Part shown: positions 36,703-36,797 of the stretch, one piece after another
How positions within the stretch are numbered: position 1 is the first letter of the stretch
How the letters are laid out: every line of letters starts with the position of its first letter
Assembly: GCA_017415765.1 (NCBI GenBank)
Contig: JAFQED010000057.1
Coordinates: 1-36,797 of the forward strand
Direction of reading: 5' to 3'
Source of the DNA: Desulfovibrio sp.
Lineage (GTDB): Bacteria > Desulfobacterota > Desulfovibrionia > Desulfovibrionales > Desulfovibrionaceae
Length of the DNA stretch: 36,797 nucleotides
Program-made: the position numbers and the translations under genes
The notes under the pieces: generated by a model
Database searches by the model: none
What the model saw: only the letters and a program-made list of their open reading frames with translations
What the model was told of the DNA's origin: nothing

Positions 36703-36797
36703 ATGAAGAAGATCGCTACGCTCGTTCTGGCGGCCGGTCTGGTGCTGAGTGCCGTTACCGGCGCACAGGCCATTGATTTCAAGGCCAAGGGTCAGTG
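36703..36797 (+). CDS. Outer-membrane porin, Desulfovibrio type (5' end only)
   Basis: The window ends 31 codons into this frame. It encodes a signal peptide (MKKIATLVLAAGLVLSAVTG core, cleavage after AQA) followed by IDFKAKGQ. The N-terminal signal plus mature (V/I)DFKAKGQ pattern is what I know from the abundant homotrimeric porins of Desulfovibrio. GGAAGG lies 6 nt before the ATG. The rest of the protein is outside the window, so the family call rests on few residues. Confidence 0.7.
   Translation, partial: MKKIATLVLAAGLVLSAVTGAQAIDFKAKGQ

Overview
The window reads as a piece of chromosome from a sulfate-reducing bacterium of the Desulfovibrio group (Desulfovibrionaceae, sensu lato). The evidence is the adjacent aprBA and qmoABC-qmoD genes for dissimilatory APS reduction, an Hdr-Flx electron-bifurcation cluster, a single-chain pyruvate:ferredoxin oxidoreductase next to pta-ackA, and the start of a Desulfovibrio-type outer-membrane porin. 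The species cannot be named from this sequence. Gene density is high and genes mostly start with ATG behind clear AGGAGG-like ribosome binding sites.

Layout. 1-660: a dispersed repeat (copy A), then tRNA-Thr(CGU) on the minus strand with a plausible promoter and terminator. 689-2885: metK and panC (minus), with repeat copy B between them. 3098-3664: a small papain-like protein (plus), ending at a bidirectional terminator shared with ribosomal protein S1 (minus, 3740-5446). 5665-14130: the energy-conserving sulfate block on the minus strand, transcribed aprB-aprA, then after a terminator and a structured leader carrying repeat copy C, qmoA-qmoB-qmoC-qmoD. 14431-16161: a divergent chorismate mutase-like/EPSP synthase-like fusion. 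16382-16816: a PEBP-like lipoprotein. 16904-21269: a PLP aminotransferase, a solitary flagellar hook gene, and aroE-aroQ. 21357-28182: a tightly overlapping hdrC-hdrB-hdrA-flxCD-flxB-flxA operon, followed by a secreted protein with two HdeA-like units, then repeat copy D. 29021-36042: ackA, pta and por on the minus strand, transcribed por-pta-ackA. 36703-end: the 5' end of a porin gene.

How the genes work together. AprBA reduces APS to sulfite. QmoABC carries electrons between the menaquinol pool and AprBA. Por oxidises pyruvate to acetyl-CoA, CO2 and reduced ferredoxin. Pta and AckA turn acetyl-CoA into acetate and ATP. FlxABCD-HdrABC links NADH, ferredoxin and a disulfide/dithiol carrier. 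MetK, PanC, S1, AroE and AroQ are housekeeping functions.

The least explained features are: (1) a family of about 100-190 bp intergenic repeats built from small hairpins, ending in a conserved GATTGAAACAC stem, with four copies here, two of them directly upstream of the ribosome binding sites of metK and qmoA; (2) copy A, which appears to have gained three 18-19 nt mini-hairpins compared with its sisters; (3) a long, potentially switchable leader before qmoA; (4) a fusion of a chorismate mutase-like domain, with its Arg/Lys residues in canonical spacing, to an EPSP synthase-like domain that has lost the catalytic motifs; and (5) the tandem HdeA-like protein next to the Hdr-Flx operon.
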